From: Winogradskyella undariae
Lineage (GTDB): Bacteria > Bacteroidota > Bacteroidia > Flavobacteriales > Flavobacteriaceae
Reading direction: 5' to 3'
Assembly (NCBI RefSeq): GCF_013285155.1
Contig: NZ_JABTEL010000006.1
Span: forward strand, 124,001 to 188,000
Length of the DNA: 64,000 nucleotides
A program made the position numbers and the translations under genes. The stretch's first letter is position 1, and each line of letters starts with the position of its first letter. Under the pieces are notes generated by a model, which saw only the letters and a program-made list of their open reading frames with translations, made no database searches and was not told the origin of the DNA. This document shows, one piece after another, positions 28,525-39,877 of the stretch.

Positions 28525-28758
28525 ATGGAATTAGACGGAACAGTTTTAATTGAACTGGCACACTACAAAATGCCTTTTGGTAAATACAAAAATCAATATT
28601 TAATAGATATTCCTGAACCTTATTATATTTGGTATCAACAAAAAGGATTTCCAGAAGGTAAACTAGGACGTATGATGGCACAGATGTGCGAAATTAAAAT
28701 TAATGGATTAGAAGAATTAATTTATACGATTCGTAGAGATTTTAAAAAGCAATCCTAA
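28525..28758 (+). CDS. DUF3820 family protein
   Basis: 77 residues. The stretch MPFGKYKNQYLIDIPEPYYIWYQQKGFP is the DUF3820 signature. The same small fold closes the exonuclease at 5414-6190 (FGKHKGKRVLDVLDKEPGYFGWLL), so it may be a nucleic-acid-binding or nuclease-associated module. It is often annotated as a quorum-sensing-regulated virulence factor, which has little support here. It follows the DUF922 gene by 75 nt. Confidence 0.85.
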   Translation: MELDGTVLIELAHYKMPFGKYKNQYLIDIPEPYYIWYQQKGFPEGKLGRMMAQMCEIKINGLEELIYTIRRDFKKQS

Positions 28759-30671
<1,913 letters not shown>

Positions 30672-30694
30672 TGTGCCACTTTGTCGCAAACTAA

Positions 30695-30725
30695 AATTTG
30701 GATAACTATTTGAGTTATCCAAATT
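30695..30725 (+). terminator. Hairpin after pyrG
   Basis: AATTTGGATAACT (30695-30707) pairs perfectly with AGTTATCCAAATT (30713-30725), a 13-bp stem with a 5-nt loop. It lacks a T-tract, so it may act as a weak terminator or a 3'-end protector. Confidence 0.55.
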
Positions 30726-30803
30726 GTTACCTTATAAGACTTGTTTAGTTATAATCTGATTTAATTTATTACAAATAACTGCCAGGTCGAAAATTGAAAA
30801 TAC

Positions 30804-32714
30804 ATGGAAGAAAAGAAATTCGACGTTAAATCTATTATAGGTTTTGTACTCATCTTTGGTATATTGTTATTTATAATGTATCAAAATCAACCCACTCCTG
30901 AAGAACTTGCAGCACAAGAAAAAGCAGAGCAAGAAAAAGTAGAGGCTGAAAACAATCAAAGTAACCAAAAAGAAACCTTAATCACCACTTCAAGTGATTA
31001 TTCTAATACACAAGCTTTAGATTCTACTCAAAAAGCAGCACTCCAAAATAAAGTAGGTGCTTTTGCATATGCTTTAAGTTTACCTTCTGATTCAGAAAAA
31101 CAAACAACGGTATCTACAGATGTATTCGAATTAAAATTTAACAATAAAGGTGGTCATCTTGCTGAGGTTAAATTAAGAAATTTTGTAGACTATGATTCTG
31201 TACCTGTTTATATGGTAAAAGATCAAAATAGTGCTTTCAACATTACTTTTGGAACTTCTGATAATAGAACTTTAAATACTCAAGATTTTCCTTTTGAACC
31301 TACTGTAACTAAAAATGGTGAGAATACTATAGTTTCTATGAAACTTAAAGTATCAGAATCTTCATTCTTAGAATATCGTTATGAGTTGAAACCTGACGAT
31401 TATATGATTGATTTTTCAATCCGATCTCAAGGTTTAAGTGGTGTGTTTAATACCTCTCAGCCTATAACTTTAGATTGGAAACAAAAAAGTATCCGTCATT
31501 CTAAAAGTATTACTTACGAGAATCGTTATACGCGTTTAACTTACATGCATGATGATGGTAAGGTTGATAAATTATCACAAGCCAAAGATGATGATGACCT
31601 AATTAGTGATGTAGATTGGTTGTCTTATAGACAGCATTTCTTTAGTACTATTTTAGTGGCTAACGATAGTCGTTTTAATGATGTTGCTATAACATCTTTA
31701 GACTTAGTTAAAGATGAAGAAATAGATACAACACATACCAAATTATATACTACTAAAATGCCATTGGCATATAGTGGAGGTGAGCTTAATAAAAACTTTG
31801 GTTTGTATTACGGTCCAACTTCAAATACAATATTAAAAGACTATGATAAAGATTTAGAAGAAAGTATTCCTTTTGGTTGGGGTATTTTTGGATGGATTAA
31901 TAAAATGCTTTTTATCCCATTATTTGGATTCTTAAGTAGCTATTTACCTTATGGTATTGCTATTATTGTGATGACTATAATGGTTAAAATTTTATTATCA
32001 TTTGTACAGTACAAGCAGTTCTTATCTCAGGCTAAGATGAAAATCTTAAAACCAGAATTAGATGCTGTAAGAGAAAAGTATAAAGACAATAAGTTAAAAG
32101 CTCAACAAGAAACAATGGCTATACAGAGTAAAGCTGGAGCGAGTCCATTAAGTGGTTGTTTGCCTGGTTTAATGCAGATTCCTGTATTCTATGCTTTGTT
32201 TCAGTTTTTCCCGACAGCATTCGATTTAAGACAAAAAAGTTTTCTTTGGGCAGACGATTTAAGTTCTTTCGATTCCGTTTTAGATTTACCATTCCATATT
32301 CCTTTATACGGAGATCACGTTAGTTTATTTCCAATATTAGCAGCTGTTGCAATTTTCTTTTACATGAAAATGACTACAGGTCAGCAAGTGGCAAACCAGC
32401 CAACACAAGAAGGGATGCCAGATATGGCAAAAATGATGAAGTACATGATTTACTTCTCACCATTAATGATGTTAGTATTCTTTAATAATTATGCTTCTGG
32501 TTTAAGTTTATATTACTTTATATCGAACTCAATTAGTATCGGAATTATGTTAGTAATTAAAAATTACATTATTGATGAAGATAAAGTTTTAGCTAAGATT
32601 GAAGTCAGTAAAACAAAGCCAAAGAAACAAAACAAGTTTCAGAAAAAAATGGCTGAGATGATGGAGCAAGCTGAGCAACAAAAACAGGCACAACAAAAAG
32701 GAAAGAAAAAATAA
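30804..32714 (+). CDS. yidC: Membrane protein insertase YidC
   Basis: 636 residues, the long Gram-negative form. One N-terminal membrane helix is followed by a Gln/Glu/Lys-rich linker and a large periplasmic P1 beta domain (about 90-350). The YidC/Oxa1 core follows: LPYGIAIIVMTIMVKILLSF, the charged cytoplasmic hairpin SQAKMKILKPELDAVREKY, GCLPGLMQIPVFYALFQFF, and two last helices. A basic Lys/Gln-rich tail ends the protein, suited to ribosome contact. It inserts inner-membrane proteins alone or with Sec, and FtsY and SecA in this window work in the same pathway. A hairpin lies downstream at 32761-32795. Confidence 0.97.
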   Translation: MEEKKFDVKSIIGFVLIFGILLFIMYQNQPTPEELAAQEKAEQEKVEAENNQSNQKETLITTSSDYSNTQALDSTQKAALQNKVGAFAYALSLPSDSEKQTTVSTDVFELKFNNKGGHLAEVKLRNFVDYDSVPVYMVKDQNSAFNITFGTSDNRTLNTQDFPFEPTVTKNGENTIVSMKLKVSESSFLEYRYELKPDDYMIDFSIRSQGLSGVFNTSQPITLDWKQKSIRHSKSITYENRYTRLTYMHDDGKVDKLSQAKDDDDLISDVDWLSYRQHFFSTILVANDSRFNDVAITSLDLVKDEEIDTTHTKLYTTKMPLAYSGGELNKNFGLYYGPTSNTILKDYDKDLEESIPFGWGIFGWINKMLFIPLFGFLSSYLPYGIAIIVMTIMVKILLSFVQYKQFLSQAKMKILKPELDAVREKYKDNKLKAQQETMAIQSKAGASPLSGCLPGLMQIPVFYALFQFFPTAFDLRQKSFLWADDLSSFDSVLDLPFHIPLYGDHVSLFPILAAVAIFFYMKMTTGQQVANQPTQEGMPDMAKMMKYMIYFSPLMMLVFFNNYASGLSLYYFISNSISIGIMLVIKNYIIDEDKVLAKIEVSKTKPKKQNKFQKKMAEMMEQAEQQKQAQQKGKKK

Positions 32715-32760
32715 TTCTTTCTTTTAATACCTACAAGTTTCAATAATCTTGAAACATATT

Positions 32761-32795
32761 AATTAAGCCTTAGCACTTTGTGTTGAGGCTTAATT
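32761..32795 (+). terminator. Probable terminator after yidC
   Basis: AATTAAGCCT (32761-32770) pairs with AGGCTTAATT (32786-32795), followed by GTTTT. A smaller hairpin, GTTTCAA/TTGAAAC, precedes it near 32737-32755. Confidence 0.6.
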
Positions 32796-32855
32796 GTTTT
32801 ATAGAACTCATTACGTAATTTGAAGTTATTTTTAATATTTTTAATTGTTTTAAGA

Positions 32856-32885
32856 TTGTTAATTAAACAAACCTTTGTAGGTTTG
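32856..32885 (+). promoter_or_regulatory. Promoter (-33 TTG, -7 TAGGTTTG) for the YwqK-repeat gene
   Basis: TTG at 32856-32858 and TAGGTTTG at 32878-32885 have the canonical 19-bp separation, and the ATG follows 20 bp later. Confidence 0.65.
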
Positions 32886-32905
32886 CTTAATTAATAAATT
32901 ATAAA

Positions 32906-33616
32906 ATGACTAAATCAATCGTTTTTACACTTTGCACTTTTATATTATGTTCAATATCTGTATATGCTCAAATACCTGTAAATCAGATTGATAATAATGG
33001 TGAGCGTCACGGCTTATGGTCTAAAGATTATCACCAAACAGACCAAAAACGCTATGAAGGAGTTTTTAAACATGGTAAGGAAATAGATTCGTTTAAGTTT
33101 TACACCTTATCTGCAGGTAAAAGTGTATTGAGTGCTGTAAAAGTTTTTAATGAAAAGGATAGTATTGCTAATGTCACATTTTTGGCTTCAAATAAAAAAG
33201 TAATTAGTAAGGGCCAAATGAATGGTAAACGTTTTGTTGGTGAATGGGTATTTTATCATAAAAATTCTTCAGCTAAAATGATTGTTGAAAATTATAATGA
33301 CGAAGGTTTACTTTCAGGTGAACGCTTTGTGTATTACCTTAATGGTGGTTTAGCAGAAAGTGCACATTATAAAAATGGAAAATTAGATGGTGAAGCCAAA
33401 TGGTTTTCAGAGCAAAATAATTTGCTGAGACATACCTATTATAAAGATGATAAATTAGATGGTAAAACATCATATTATGATGCAGATGGTAATTTAACTT
33501 CTGAAGGGAGTTATATTAAAAACCAGAAGAAAGGAATTTGGAAGTATTATACAGATGGAAAAGTCACAAAAGAGATTGATCATACAACTCAAACCGTGAT
33601 TTCAGAAAAAGAATAG
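32906..33616 (+). CDS. Secreted MORN/YwqK-type repeat protein
   Basis: 236 residues. A signal peptide ends at VYAQ. The rest consists of repeated units of about 22-24 residues with the pattern G-x-W-x-x-Y or Y-x-[ND]-G-x-L-x-G (for example YLNGGLAESAHYKNGKLDGEAKWF and YYDADGNLTSEGSYIKNQKKGIWKYY). Such proteins are often auto-labelled 'YwqK family antitoxin', but there is no toxin gene next to it and it is exported. Its role is unknown. A strong terminator follows. Confidence 0.85.
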   Translation: MTKSIVFTLCTFILCSISVYAQIPVNQIDNNGERHGLWSKDYHQTDQKRYEGVFKHGKEIDSFKFYTLSAGKSVLSAVKVFNEKDSIANVTFLASNKKVISKGQMNGKRFVGEWVFYHKNSSAKMIVENYNDEGLLSGERFVYYLNGGLAESAHYKNGKLDGEAKWFSEQNNLLRHTYYKDDKLDGKTSYYDADGNLTSEGSYIKNQKKGIWKYYTDGKVTKEIDHTTQTVISEKE

Positions 33617-33649
33617 ATTATAGCTATGTCTTTCATAGTATTTCAGAAT

Positions 33650-33676
33650 GGCAATCTTAATAGGATTGCCTTTTTT
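33650..33676 (+). terminator. Intrinsic terminator after the YwqK-repeat gene
   Basis: GGCAATC (33650-33656) pairs with GATTGCC (33664-33670), followed by six T. Confidence 0.85.
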
Positions 33677-33737
33677 ATTTTGTAATTTTGCGGAAGTTTT
33701 TCGAACTAAGAACGGCATTTCTCTTTAGTAGAGTTAT

Positions 33738-33783
33738 GTCACTTCGAGTGAAATTCATTTTTATGAATTTTGTATCGAGAAGT
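33738..33783 (+). repeat. REP-like hairpin element, ACTTC type, forward
   Basis: It starts GTCACTTCGAGTG and ends TGTATCGAGAAGT. The inner stem AAATTCAT/ATGAATTT has a TTTT loop. The foot pairs ACTTC with GAAGT, the co-varied alternative to AGTTC/GAACT. Confidence 0.8.
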
Positions 33784-33798
33784 AATTTAAGTTAAGAA

Positions 33799-33848
33799 TG
33801 TTCTCGATACAATTCCGATAGAAATAATCGAAATCAATCGAACTAACG
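33799..33848 (-). repeat. REP-like hairpin element, AGTTC type, reverse
   Basis: Read on the minus strand it runs from TTAGTTCGATTG to GTATCGAGAAC with an inner stem ATTTCGAT/ATCGGAAT. It forms an inverted pair with the element 15 bp to its left, just upstream of mnmA. Confidence 0.75.
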
Positions 33849-33873
33849 TTTAGATAAAAAGTGTATAAATAAT

Positions 33874-35061
33874 ATGAAAAGAGTCATTGTAGGACTTTCA
33901 GGAGGAGTAGATTCTAGCGTTGCAGCCTATCTTTTAAAGGAGCAAGGCTATGAAGTTATAGGTCTTTTTATGAAGAATTGGCATGATGATACTGTGACTA
34001 TTTCAGACGAATGTCCTTGGTTAGAAGATAGTAACGACGCTATGTTAGTGGCCGATAAACTAGGTATTCCTTTTCAAACGGTAGATTTAAGCGAACAATA
34101 CAAGGAGCGTATTGTAGATTATATGTTTGATGAATACGAAAAAGGACGTACCCCAAACCCAGATGTACTTTGTAACAGAGAAATAAAGTTTGATGTCTTT
34201 ATGGATATCGCTTTAGAGTTAGGGGCAGATTATGTTGCGACAGGTCATTATTGCAGAAAAAGTACAATTGAAAAAGATGGTGAAGAAATTCATCAACTTT
34301 TGGCAGGAGCAGATGGAAATAAAGATCAATCTTATTTCTTATGTCAGTTGTCACAAAAGCAGTTGGCTAAAGCATTGTTCCCTATTGGCGAATTAATAAA
34401 ACCAGAGGTTAGAGAAATTGCCAAAGCTCAAGATTTAATTACAGCAGATAAGAAAGATTCTCAAGGTTTATGTTTTATTGGTAAAGTAAGATTGCCAGAG
34501 TTTTTACAACAACAATTAAAACCGAAAGAAGGTAATATTATTGAAATTGATTCTGAATTTAAAATTTATAATCAACCCAAGCCTACATTTGATTCTAAAG
34601 AAAAAGAATTAGAATTCTTGTCTAAAAAACCAGAATATTCAGTTTCAGACGGAAAAATAGTAGGTAAACATCAAGGTGCTCATTATTTTACAAAAGGTCA
34701 ACGTAAAGGTTTAGGAGTTGGTGGTACTGTAGAGCCGTTGTTTGTAATTGATACGGATGTTAACGAGAATGTTATTTATACAGGTCAAGGAAAACAACAT
34801 CCAGGTTTGTATAGAAATGTATTATTTGTTTCTAATGAAGAATTACATTGGGTGCGTACAGATTTAGCTTTAAAAGAAGGTGAAACAATGTCTGTATTAG
34901 CAAGAATACGCTATAGACAAACTTTAGATAAAGCAACCTTGCATAAAGTGGCTTCAGGATTATACGTAGAGTTTGAAAACAACCAATCTGCAATTACAGA
35001 AGGGCAGTTTGTAGCCTGGTATCTTGGAGATGAGTTGGTAGGTTCAGGGGTTATTTCTTAA
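33874..35061 (+). CDS. mnmA: tRNA-specific 2-thiouridylase MnmA
   Basis: 395 residues. The PP-loop [15 protein letters not shown] is at the N-terminus. The catalytic cysteines lie in [16 protein letters not shown] and [11 protein letters not shown], and the C-terminal beta domain is complete. It places sulfur at C2 of wobble uridine 34 in tRNA Lys, Glu and Gln. A charged insertion around residues 230-260 ([17 protein letters not shown]) is longer than in E. coli. REP-like hairpins lie on both sides of the gene. Confidence 0.97.
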   Translation: MKRVIVGLSGGVDSSVAAYLLKEQGYEVIGLFMKNWHDDTVTISDECPWLEDSNDAMLVADKLGIPFQTVDLSEQYKERIVDYMFDEYEKGRTPNPDVLCNREIKFDVFMDIALELGADYVATGHYCRKSTIEKDGEEIHQLLAGADGNKDQSYFLCQLSQKQLAKALFPIGELIKPEVREIAKAQDLITADKKDSQGLCFIGKVRLPEFLQQQLKPKEGNIIEIDSEFKIYNQPKPTFDSKEKELEFLSKKPEYSVSDGKIVGKHQGAHYFTKGQRKGLGVGGTVEPLFVIDTDVNENVIYTGQGKQHPGLYRNVLFVSNEELHWVRTDLALKEGETMSVLARIRYRQTLDKATLHKVASGLYVEFENNQSAITEGQFVAWYLGDELVGSGVIS

Positions 35062-35102
35062 TTCGCTTTTAATTAATTTTTCTGATGAATTAAACCGAAA
35101 TT

Positions 35103-35154
35103 ATCAGTTCGAGTGATTTTTAACTTTTTTAGTTGAAAATTGTATCGAGAACTT
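35103..35154 (+). repeat. Solo REP-like hairpin element, AGTTC type, forward
   Basis: It begins ATCAGTTCGAGTG and ends TGTATCGAGAACTT. The inner stem ATTTTTAACT/AGTTGAAAAT (one wobble) is unlike the other copies, while both ends are conserved. It lies between mnmA and the subtilase gene. Confidence 0.8.
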
Positions 35155-35171
35155 GTTAGATTTATAGTTCT

Positions 35172-36785
35172 ATGAAAAATATTTTTACAATACTACTTTT
35201 AATTTTTGTCTCAAGCACGTATGCACAAGAAGATGCATGGGTTTACTTTACAGATAAGCCAAATGTTTCAGCTTCAATTGCAAACCCTATTAGTATCCTT
35301 TCACAAAAAGCAATCGACAGAAAACAGAATCATAACATAGCAATCGATGAACGCGATGTTCCTGTAAATGAAGCTTATATTTCAGATTTAAAACTTCAAA
35401 CAGGAATAACTGTTTTAGCAAAATCTAAATGGTTTAATGCGGTACATATTAGGGGACTTGAAGCTGATGTTAATGCTCTAAATAATTTAACTTTTGTAGA
35501 TTATATAGATTTTGCAGATAATAATTTAGACTTAGATTCAAGAGCTTCTAATCAGCAAGAAGTGATAAATATTGAAGATGAAACGATAGCTTTTACTTAC
35601 GGAAATACTCAAAATCAAGTAGAAATGATCGCGGTAGATCAATTGCATCTAGATGATTTTACAGGCGAAGGAATTACAATTGCAGTTATGGATTCTGGAT
35701 TCCCAAATGTCAATACAATGGGAGCTTTTGAACGTTTAAGAGAGAATGGAGGTTTGCTTAATGGTTATGATTTTGTAGATAGAACTTCAGAAATTTATGA
35801 GTATACATCAAGTAATCATGGCACACAAGTGTTAAGTACGATGGCTGGTTTTGTTCAAGATAATTTTGTTGGTACAGCACCAGATGCTTCCTATTATTTA
35901 TTTAGAACAGAAGATGCTTCTAGCGAAAACCCTGTAGAAGAAAGTTATTGGGTAGAAGCTGCAGAACGTGCAGATAGTTTAGGCGTCGATATGATAAACA
36001 CATCATTAGGATACACCACTTATGATAATGCTAATTACAGCTATTCACCATTAGACATGGACGGCCAAACGGCTTACATTTCTAAAGGGGCATCAATTGC
36101 TGCAGAAAAAGGAATTTTAGTGGTTGTAAGTGCTGGTAATTCTGGAGCTACAGATTGGCAAACTGTAGGTTCGCCTGGAGATTCTCCAGATGTATTATCT
36201 ATAGGAGGAGTAGATGAAGATGGTGTTTATGTGTCATTTAGTTCGCAAGGAAGTGACGCACAGGTTGGGTATCAAAAACCAGATGTAGTAGCACGGGCAG
36301 GAAATGCTTTTGTTATTAATGAATTTAATAGTGTTGTTCAAAATAACGGAACATCATTTAGTGGGCCTATTGTTTGTGGTGGTATTGCTTCATTATGGCA
36401 AGCAATCCCTGATGCTTCTCCAAGCGAAGTTAAAAGTTATGTAAGACAATCTGCATCACAATATAATACACCAGATAATTTTTTAGGCTATGGCATTCCT
36501 GATTTAAATTTAGCAAGAAGTATGTTTTTATCTGTTGAAAATGTTCACACAGAAGATTTTAAATTTTATCCTAATCCTGTAGAATCTCAATTAAATATTG
36601 TCTTCCCTTCAAATATAGATGATGTTGAAATTGTAGTTTATAATCAATTAGGGCAAGTTGTATTAACTAAGTTTATCACTAAAAATGCAAATGGATTTAA
36701 TGTTTCAAGTTTAGCTTCAGGTATCTATTTAATGAAGCTTTTAACGAGTAATAATTCAACAACAGTCAAATTTATAAAACAATAA
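35172..36785 (+). CDS. Secreted subtilisin-like serine peptidase (S8) with T9SS type A sorting domain
   Basis: 537 residues. A signal peptide ends at TYAQ. An I9-like propeptide region follows (about 20-140). The catalytic domain shows Asp in IAVMDSGFPNV, His in SSNHGTQVLSTMAG, the oxyanion region VVSAGNSG and Ser in NNGTSFSGPIV. The final ~75 residues are the type A sorting domain (FKFYPNPVESQLNI, GIYLMKL, KFIKQ). It is exported by the type IX system as an extracellular or surface protease. The next gene starts 1 nt after its stop, so the two may share a transcript. Confidence 0.95.
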   Translation: MKNIFTILLLIFVSSTYAQEDAWVYFTDKPNVSASIANPISILSQKAIDRKQNHNIAIDERDVPVNEAYISDLKLQTGITVLAKSKWFNAVHIRGLEADVNALNNLTFVDYIDFADNNLDLDSRASNQQEVINIEDETIAFTYGNTQNQVEMIAVDQLHLDDFTGEGITIAVMDSGFPNVNTMGAFERLRENGGLLNGYDFVDRTSEIYEYTSSNHGTQVLSTMAGFVQDNFVGTAPDASYYLFRTEDASSENPVEESYWVEAAERADSLGVDMINTSLGYTTYDNANYSYSPLDMDGQTAYISKGASIAAEKGILVVVSAGNSGATDWQTVGSPGDSPDVLSIGGVDEDGVYVSFSSQGSDAQVGYQKPDVVARAGNAFVINEFNSVVQNNGTSFSGPIVCGGIASLWQAIPDASPSEVKSYVRQSASQYNTPDNFLGYGIPDLNLARSMFLSVENVHTEDFKFYPNPVESQLNIVFPSNIDDVEIVVYNQLGQVVLTKFITKNANGFNVSSLASGIYLMKLLTSNNSTTVKFIKQ

Positions 36786-36786
36786 T

Positions 36787-37728
36787 ATGGCAAATAGAAT
36801 CACTTCACTTTTCAATATAAAACACCCAATTATTCAAGCAGGAATGATTTGGAATAGTGGTTGGAAATTAGCTTCTGCGGCAAGTAATTCAGGAATATTA
36901 GGTTTAATAGGAGCAGGGTCTATGTATCCTGATGTTTTTAGGGAACATGTTAAAAAATGTAAGGCAGCAACTGATCAACCTTTTGGTGTTAACGTACCAA
37001 TGCTATATCCAAATGTTCAAGAAATTATGGACATTATTGTTGAAGAAGATGTGAAAATTGTATTTACATCTGCCGGAAACCCTAAAACTTGGACCAAATG
37101 GTTACAAGACAAAGGAATTACGGTAGTACATGTTGTGAGTAGTGTGAAATTCGCATTAAAAGCTCAAGCTGCAGGAGTGGATGCTATTGTTGCAGAAGGT
37201 TTTGAAGCAGGTGGGCATAACGGAAGGGATGAAACAACGACGCTAACTTTAATTCCAATGGTAAAAGAACAACTTGAAATTCCATTAATAGCAGCTGGAG
37301 GTATAGCTACAGGAAAAGCCATGTTAGCTTGTATGGTTTTAGGTGCAGATGGCGTACAAGTGGGAAGCCGATTTGTCGCTAGTAAAGAATCATCAGCACA
37401 TCAAGCCTTTAAACAAGTTGTTGTGGATGCTAAAGAAGGAGATACACAATTAACGCTGAAAGAATTAGCGCCTGTTAGATTAATTAAGAATAAATTCTAT
37501 AACGAGGTTCAAGAACTTTATAAAACGAGTCCTACACTAGAGCAACTTAAAGAATTATTGGGCAGAGCAAGATCTAAAAGAGGAATGTTTGAAGGTGATT
37601 TAGAAGATGGAGAACTTGAAATTGGACAAATTGCAGGCTTAATCCATGATGTGAAACCTGTTGCGGAAATTGTAAAAGTAATGGTAGCTGAATTTGAAGA
37701 GGCAAAACAGTCTATAAATTCATTATAA
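36787..37728 (+). CDS. Nitronate monooxygenase / FabK-like FMN-dependent enzyme
   Basis: 313 residues. It is a TIM-barrel flavoprotein of the NMO family: HPIIQAGMIWNSGWKLA at the N-terminus, GFEAGGHNGRDETTTL around the catalytic His, and the FMN phosphate site AAGGIATGKAM followed by GADGVQVGSRF. The family includes nitronate monooxygenases and the enoyl-ACP reductase FabK, and sequence alone does not separate them. It starts 1 nt after the subtilase stop codon. Confidence 0.88.
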   Translation: MANRITSLFNIKHPIIQAGMIWNSGWKLASAASNSGILGLIGAGSMYPDVFREHVKKCKAATDQPFGVNVPMLYPNVQEIMDIIVEEDVKIVFTSAGNPKTWTKWLQDKGITVVHVVSSVKFALKAQAAGVDAIVAEGFEAGGHNGRDETTTLTLIPMVKEQLEIPLIAAGGIATGKAMLACMVLGADGVQVGSRFVASKESSAHQAFKQVVVDAKEGDTQLTLKELAPVRLIKNKFYNEVQELYKTSPTLEQLKELLGRARSKRGMFEGDLEDGELEIGQIAGLIHDVKPVAEIVKVMVAEFEEAKQSINSL

Positions 37729-37881
37729 TTAAAGCTTGTGAAGTGTTTTTAGTGTGGTAGTTAGAGTGTTTGTATATTGGTGAGAATTCGTATTTATGAG
37801 TACTTTTTTTATAAGTTGACAATTCATCCTATAAGTATTTTTTAAACGATTCAATTTATCGTCTTCAATTAATAAAAAAGC

Positions 37882-37889
37882 TAAATTTG
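37882..37889 (+). promoter_or_regulatory. -7 element for the K+/H+ antiporter gene
   Basis: TAAATTTG, 27 bp upstream of the ATG. The surrounding leader repeats the word CAGCTAA. Confidence 0.55.
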
Positions 37890-37916
37890 CTTCAGCTAAA
37901 ATTCAGCTAATAAACA

Positions 37917-39389
37917 ATGAATTTAACCATAGAAAACATAGTATTAGTCGGCTCTATATTACTTTTTATAAGTATTGTAGTAGGTAAGACATCTTATAAA
38001 TTTGGTGTTCCTACATTGATTTTATTCTTAGGAATCGGTATGTTAGCCGGTTCTGATGGTATTGGTGGTATTCGTTTTGATGATCCTAAACTAGCACAGT
38101 TTATAGGAATTGTTTCTCTTAATTTTATTTTATTTTCTGGAGGTCTTGATACCAATTTTAAATCCATAAAACCAATTTTAAAAGAAGGATTGGTACTTTC
38201 TACCTTAGGCGTTTTTCTTACAGCAGCTACATTGGGAGGTTTTGTTTGGTTTGTTACCGATTTTACAATCTACGAAAGTATGCTTTTAGGTTCTATTGTA
38301 TCTTCTACAGATGCAGCAGCCGTATTCTCTATTTTACGTTCTAAGAATTTAGCATTAAAAACAAATTTAAGACCAACATTAGAGCTTGAAAGCGGGAGTA
38401 ATGACCCTATGGCTTATGTCTTAACATTAGCTTGTTTAACTTTAGTCATTAATCAAGATGAAAGTATTTTATCTATGATTTTTATGTTCTTTCAACAAAT
38501 GATTTTAGGTGGTATTGCCGGATTTGCTTTTGGTAAATTAAGTAAAATTATTATTAATAGAATTAGGTTAGACTTTGAAGGACTTTATCCTGTTTTGGTT
38601 ATAGCCTTAATGTTTATAACGTTCTCTGCGACTGATGCAGTAGGTGGAAATGGATTTTTAGCAATTTATATTTGTGCAGTTTATTTAGGTAATCAAGATT
38701 TAATACATAAATCAACCATTTTAAAGATGTTTGATGGTATGGCTTGGTTAATGCAAATTGTTCTTTTCCTCACACTCGGTCTACTTGTTTTTCCATCCGA
38801 AATTATTCCTTACATGGGTATCGGGTTACTTATTTCTGTGTTTTTAATCCTTGTGGCTCGACCTGTTAGTGTTCTTATAAGTTTGATGTTTTTCAAAATG
38901 AAATTAAAAAGACGTTTTTATATTTCATGGGTGGGTTTACGTGGTGCAGTTCCTATTGTGTTTGCAACCTATCCGTTATTAGCGGGGATTGATAAAGCGA
39001 ATATGATTTTTAATATTGTATTTTTTATCTCGGTAACGTCAATTTTAATTCAAGGGACTACATTGTCTCTTTTTGCCAAATGGTTAAAAGTGGCTTTGCC
39101 TGAAAAAGTAAAACCTATTGCAGAAAATGAAAGGTATATTCTTAACCTTCCTAAATCAGCTATGGAAGAAGTTTCAATTTTGCCCAATAGTTTTGCTGTA
39201 GATAAACGAATTATTGATTTACATTTTCCTATTTCCGTATTTATAGTTATGATTAAAAGAGGGGATAAATTTGTACGTCCAGGTGGTTCTACAGTTATTG
39301 AAGCAAATGATACGCTTGTACTGCTTTTAGATAAAGAGGATAGTTTAGATGAAGTCAATGCAGCTCTTGCTCAAAATAAAATAGTTTAG
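37917..39389 (+). CDS. Potassium/proton antiporter, NhaP2/CvrA-type (CPA1) with C-terminal TrkA_C domain
   Basis: 490 residues. About 12 membrane helices cover residues 5-385, with the ion-binding stretch SSTDAAAVFSIL and LESGSNDPMAYVL typical of NhaP-like exchangers. The last ~85 residues form a TrkA_C/RCK_C regulatory domain (ISVFIVMIKRGDKFVRPGGSTVIEANDTLVLLLD). It exchanges K+ or Na+ for H+ at the inner membrane in volume and pH control. The next small gene begins 1 nt after the stop. Confidence 0.93.
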   Translation: MNLTIENIVLVGSILLFISIVVGKTSYKFGVPTLILFLGIGMLAGSDGIGGIRFDDPKLAQFIGIVSLNFILFSGGLDTNFKSIKPILKEGLVLSTLGVFLTAATLGGFVWFVTDFTIYESMLLGSIVSSTDAAAVFSILRSKNLALKTNLRPTLELESGSNDPMAYVLTLACLTLVINQDESILSMIFMFFQQMILGGIAGFAFGKLSKIIINRIRLDFEGLYPVLVIALMFITFSATDAVGGNGFLAIYICAVYLGNQDLIHKSTILKMFDGMAWLMQIVLFLTLGLLVFPSEIIPYMGIGLLISVFLILVARPVSVLISLMFFKMKLKRRFYISWVGLRGAVPIVFATYPLLAGIDKANMIFNIVFFISVTSILIQGTTLSLFAKWLKVALPEKVKPIAENERYILNLPKSAMEEVSILPNSFAVDKRIIDLHFPISVFIVMIKRGDKFVRPGGSTVIEANDTLVLLLDKEDSLDEVNAALAQNKIV

Positions 39390-39390
39390 A

Positions 39391-39765
39391 ATGAAAAAAG
39401 GTGAGCAAACCTTAAGGGTATTATTATTCATTTCAATTTATTGTTTTGGTATTGGTGTTTCTGCATTAACAGCAACAAATTCTAATACACAGGTTTTTGT
39501 ACAAAACAATGGACAAGAAGATTCTTTTTCAACAGCATCTAAAACGCATTTTATTCATACAGATCAATCTGAGATTTCAGTATCTAACTTTTTAGAAAGC
39601 TCTGTATCTAACGATGATTTGTCTTTAGACGATTTTATTATCGTTTTATTTTTAAATAAATTACTGTTTAATGCTAAGTTTAAACAGTACGAAAATCACT
39701 TCAAAAACCTTTTGATTAGGCATCGGAAGTCTGATCTTATTTTTCCTTTTCATAATTTTTGGTAA
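39391..39765 (+). CDS. Hypothetical exported protein
   Basis: 124 residues that I do not recognise. An N-terminal signal or anchor (TLRVLLFISIYCFGIGVSALTA) is followed by a polar Ser/Asn/Gln-rich stretch. A segment DDFIIVLFLNKLLFNAKF and a basic tail (LLIRHRKSD) follow. It begins 1 nt after the antiporter stop, so it is probably co-transcribed, but nothing shows a functional link. Confidence 0.55.
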   Translation: MKKGEQTLRVLLFISIYCFGIGVSALTATNSNTQVFVQNNGQEDSFSTASKTHFIHTDQSEISVSNFLESSVSNDDLSLDDFIIVLFLNKLLFNAKFKQYENHFKNLLIRHRKSDLIFPFHNFW

Positions 39766-39877
39766 TCCTTGTTTTTTTTAAACTACAGTTTAAGTAGTCA
39801 AAATTAACTTATTAATATGTTGTGGTGTTCCACTTCATAAACAAATCATTATATCAAAAATTTAAAAAAACATAAAA

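Noticed and set aside
32906..33616. Antitoxin of a toxin-antitoxin pair.
   Set aside because: The protein has a signal peptide and no toxin gene is adjacent; the YwqK label reflects repeat similarity only.
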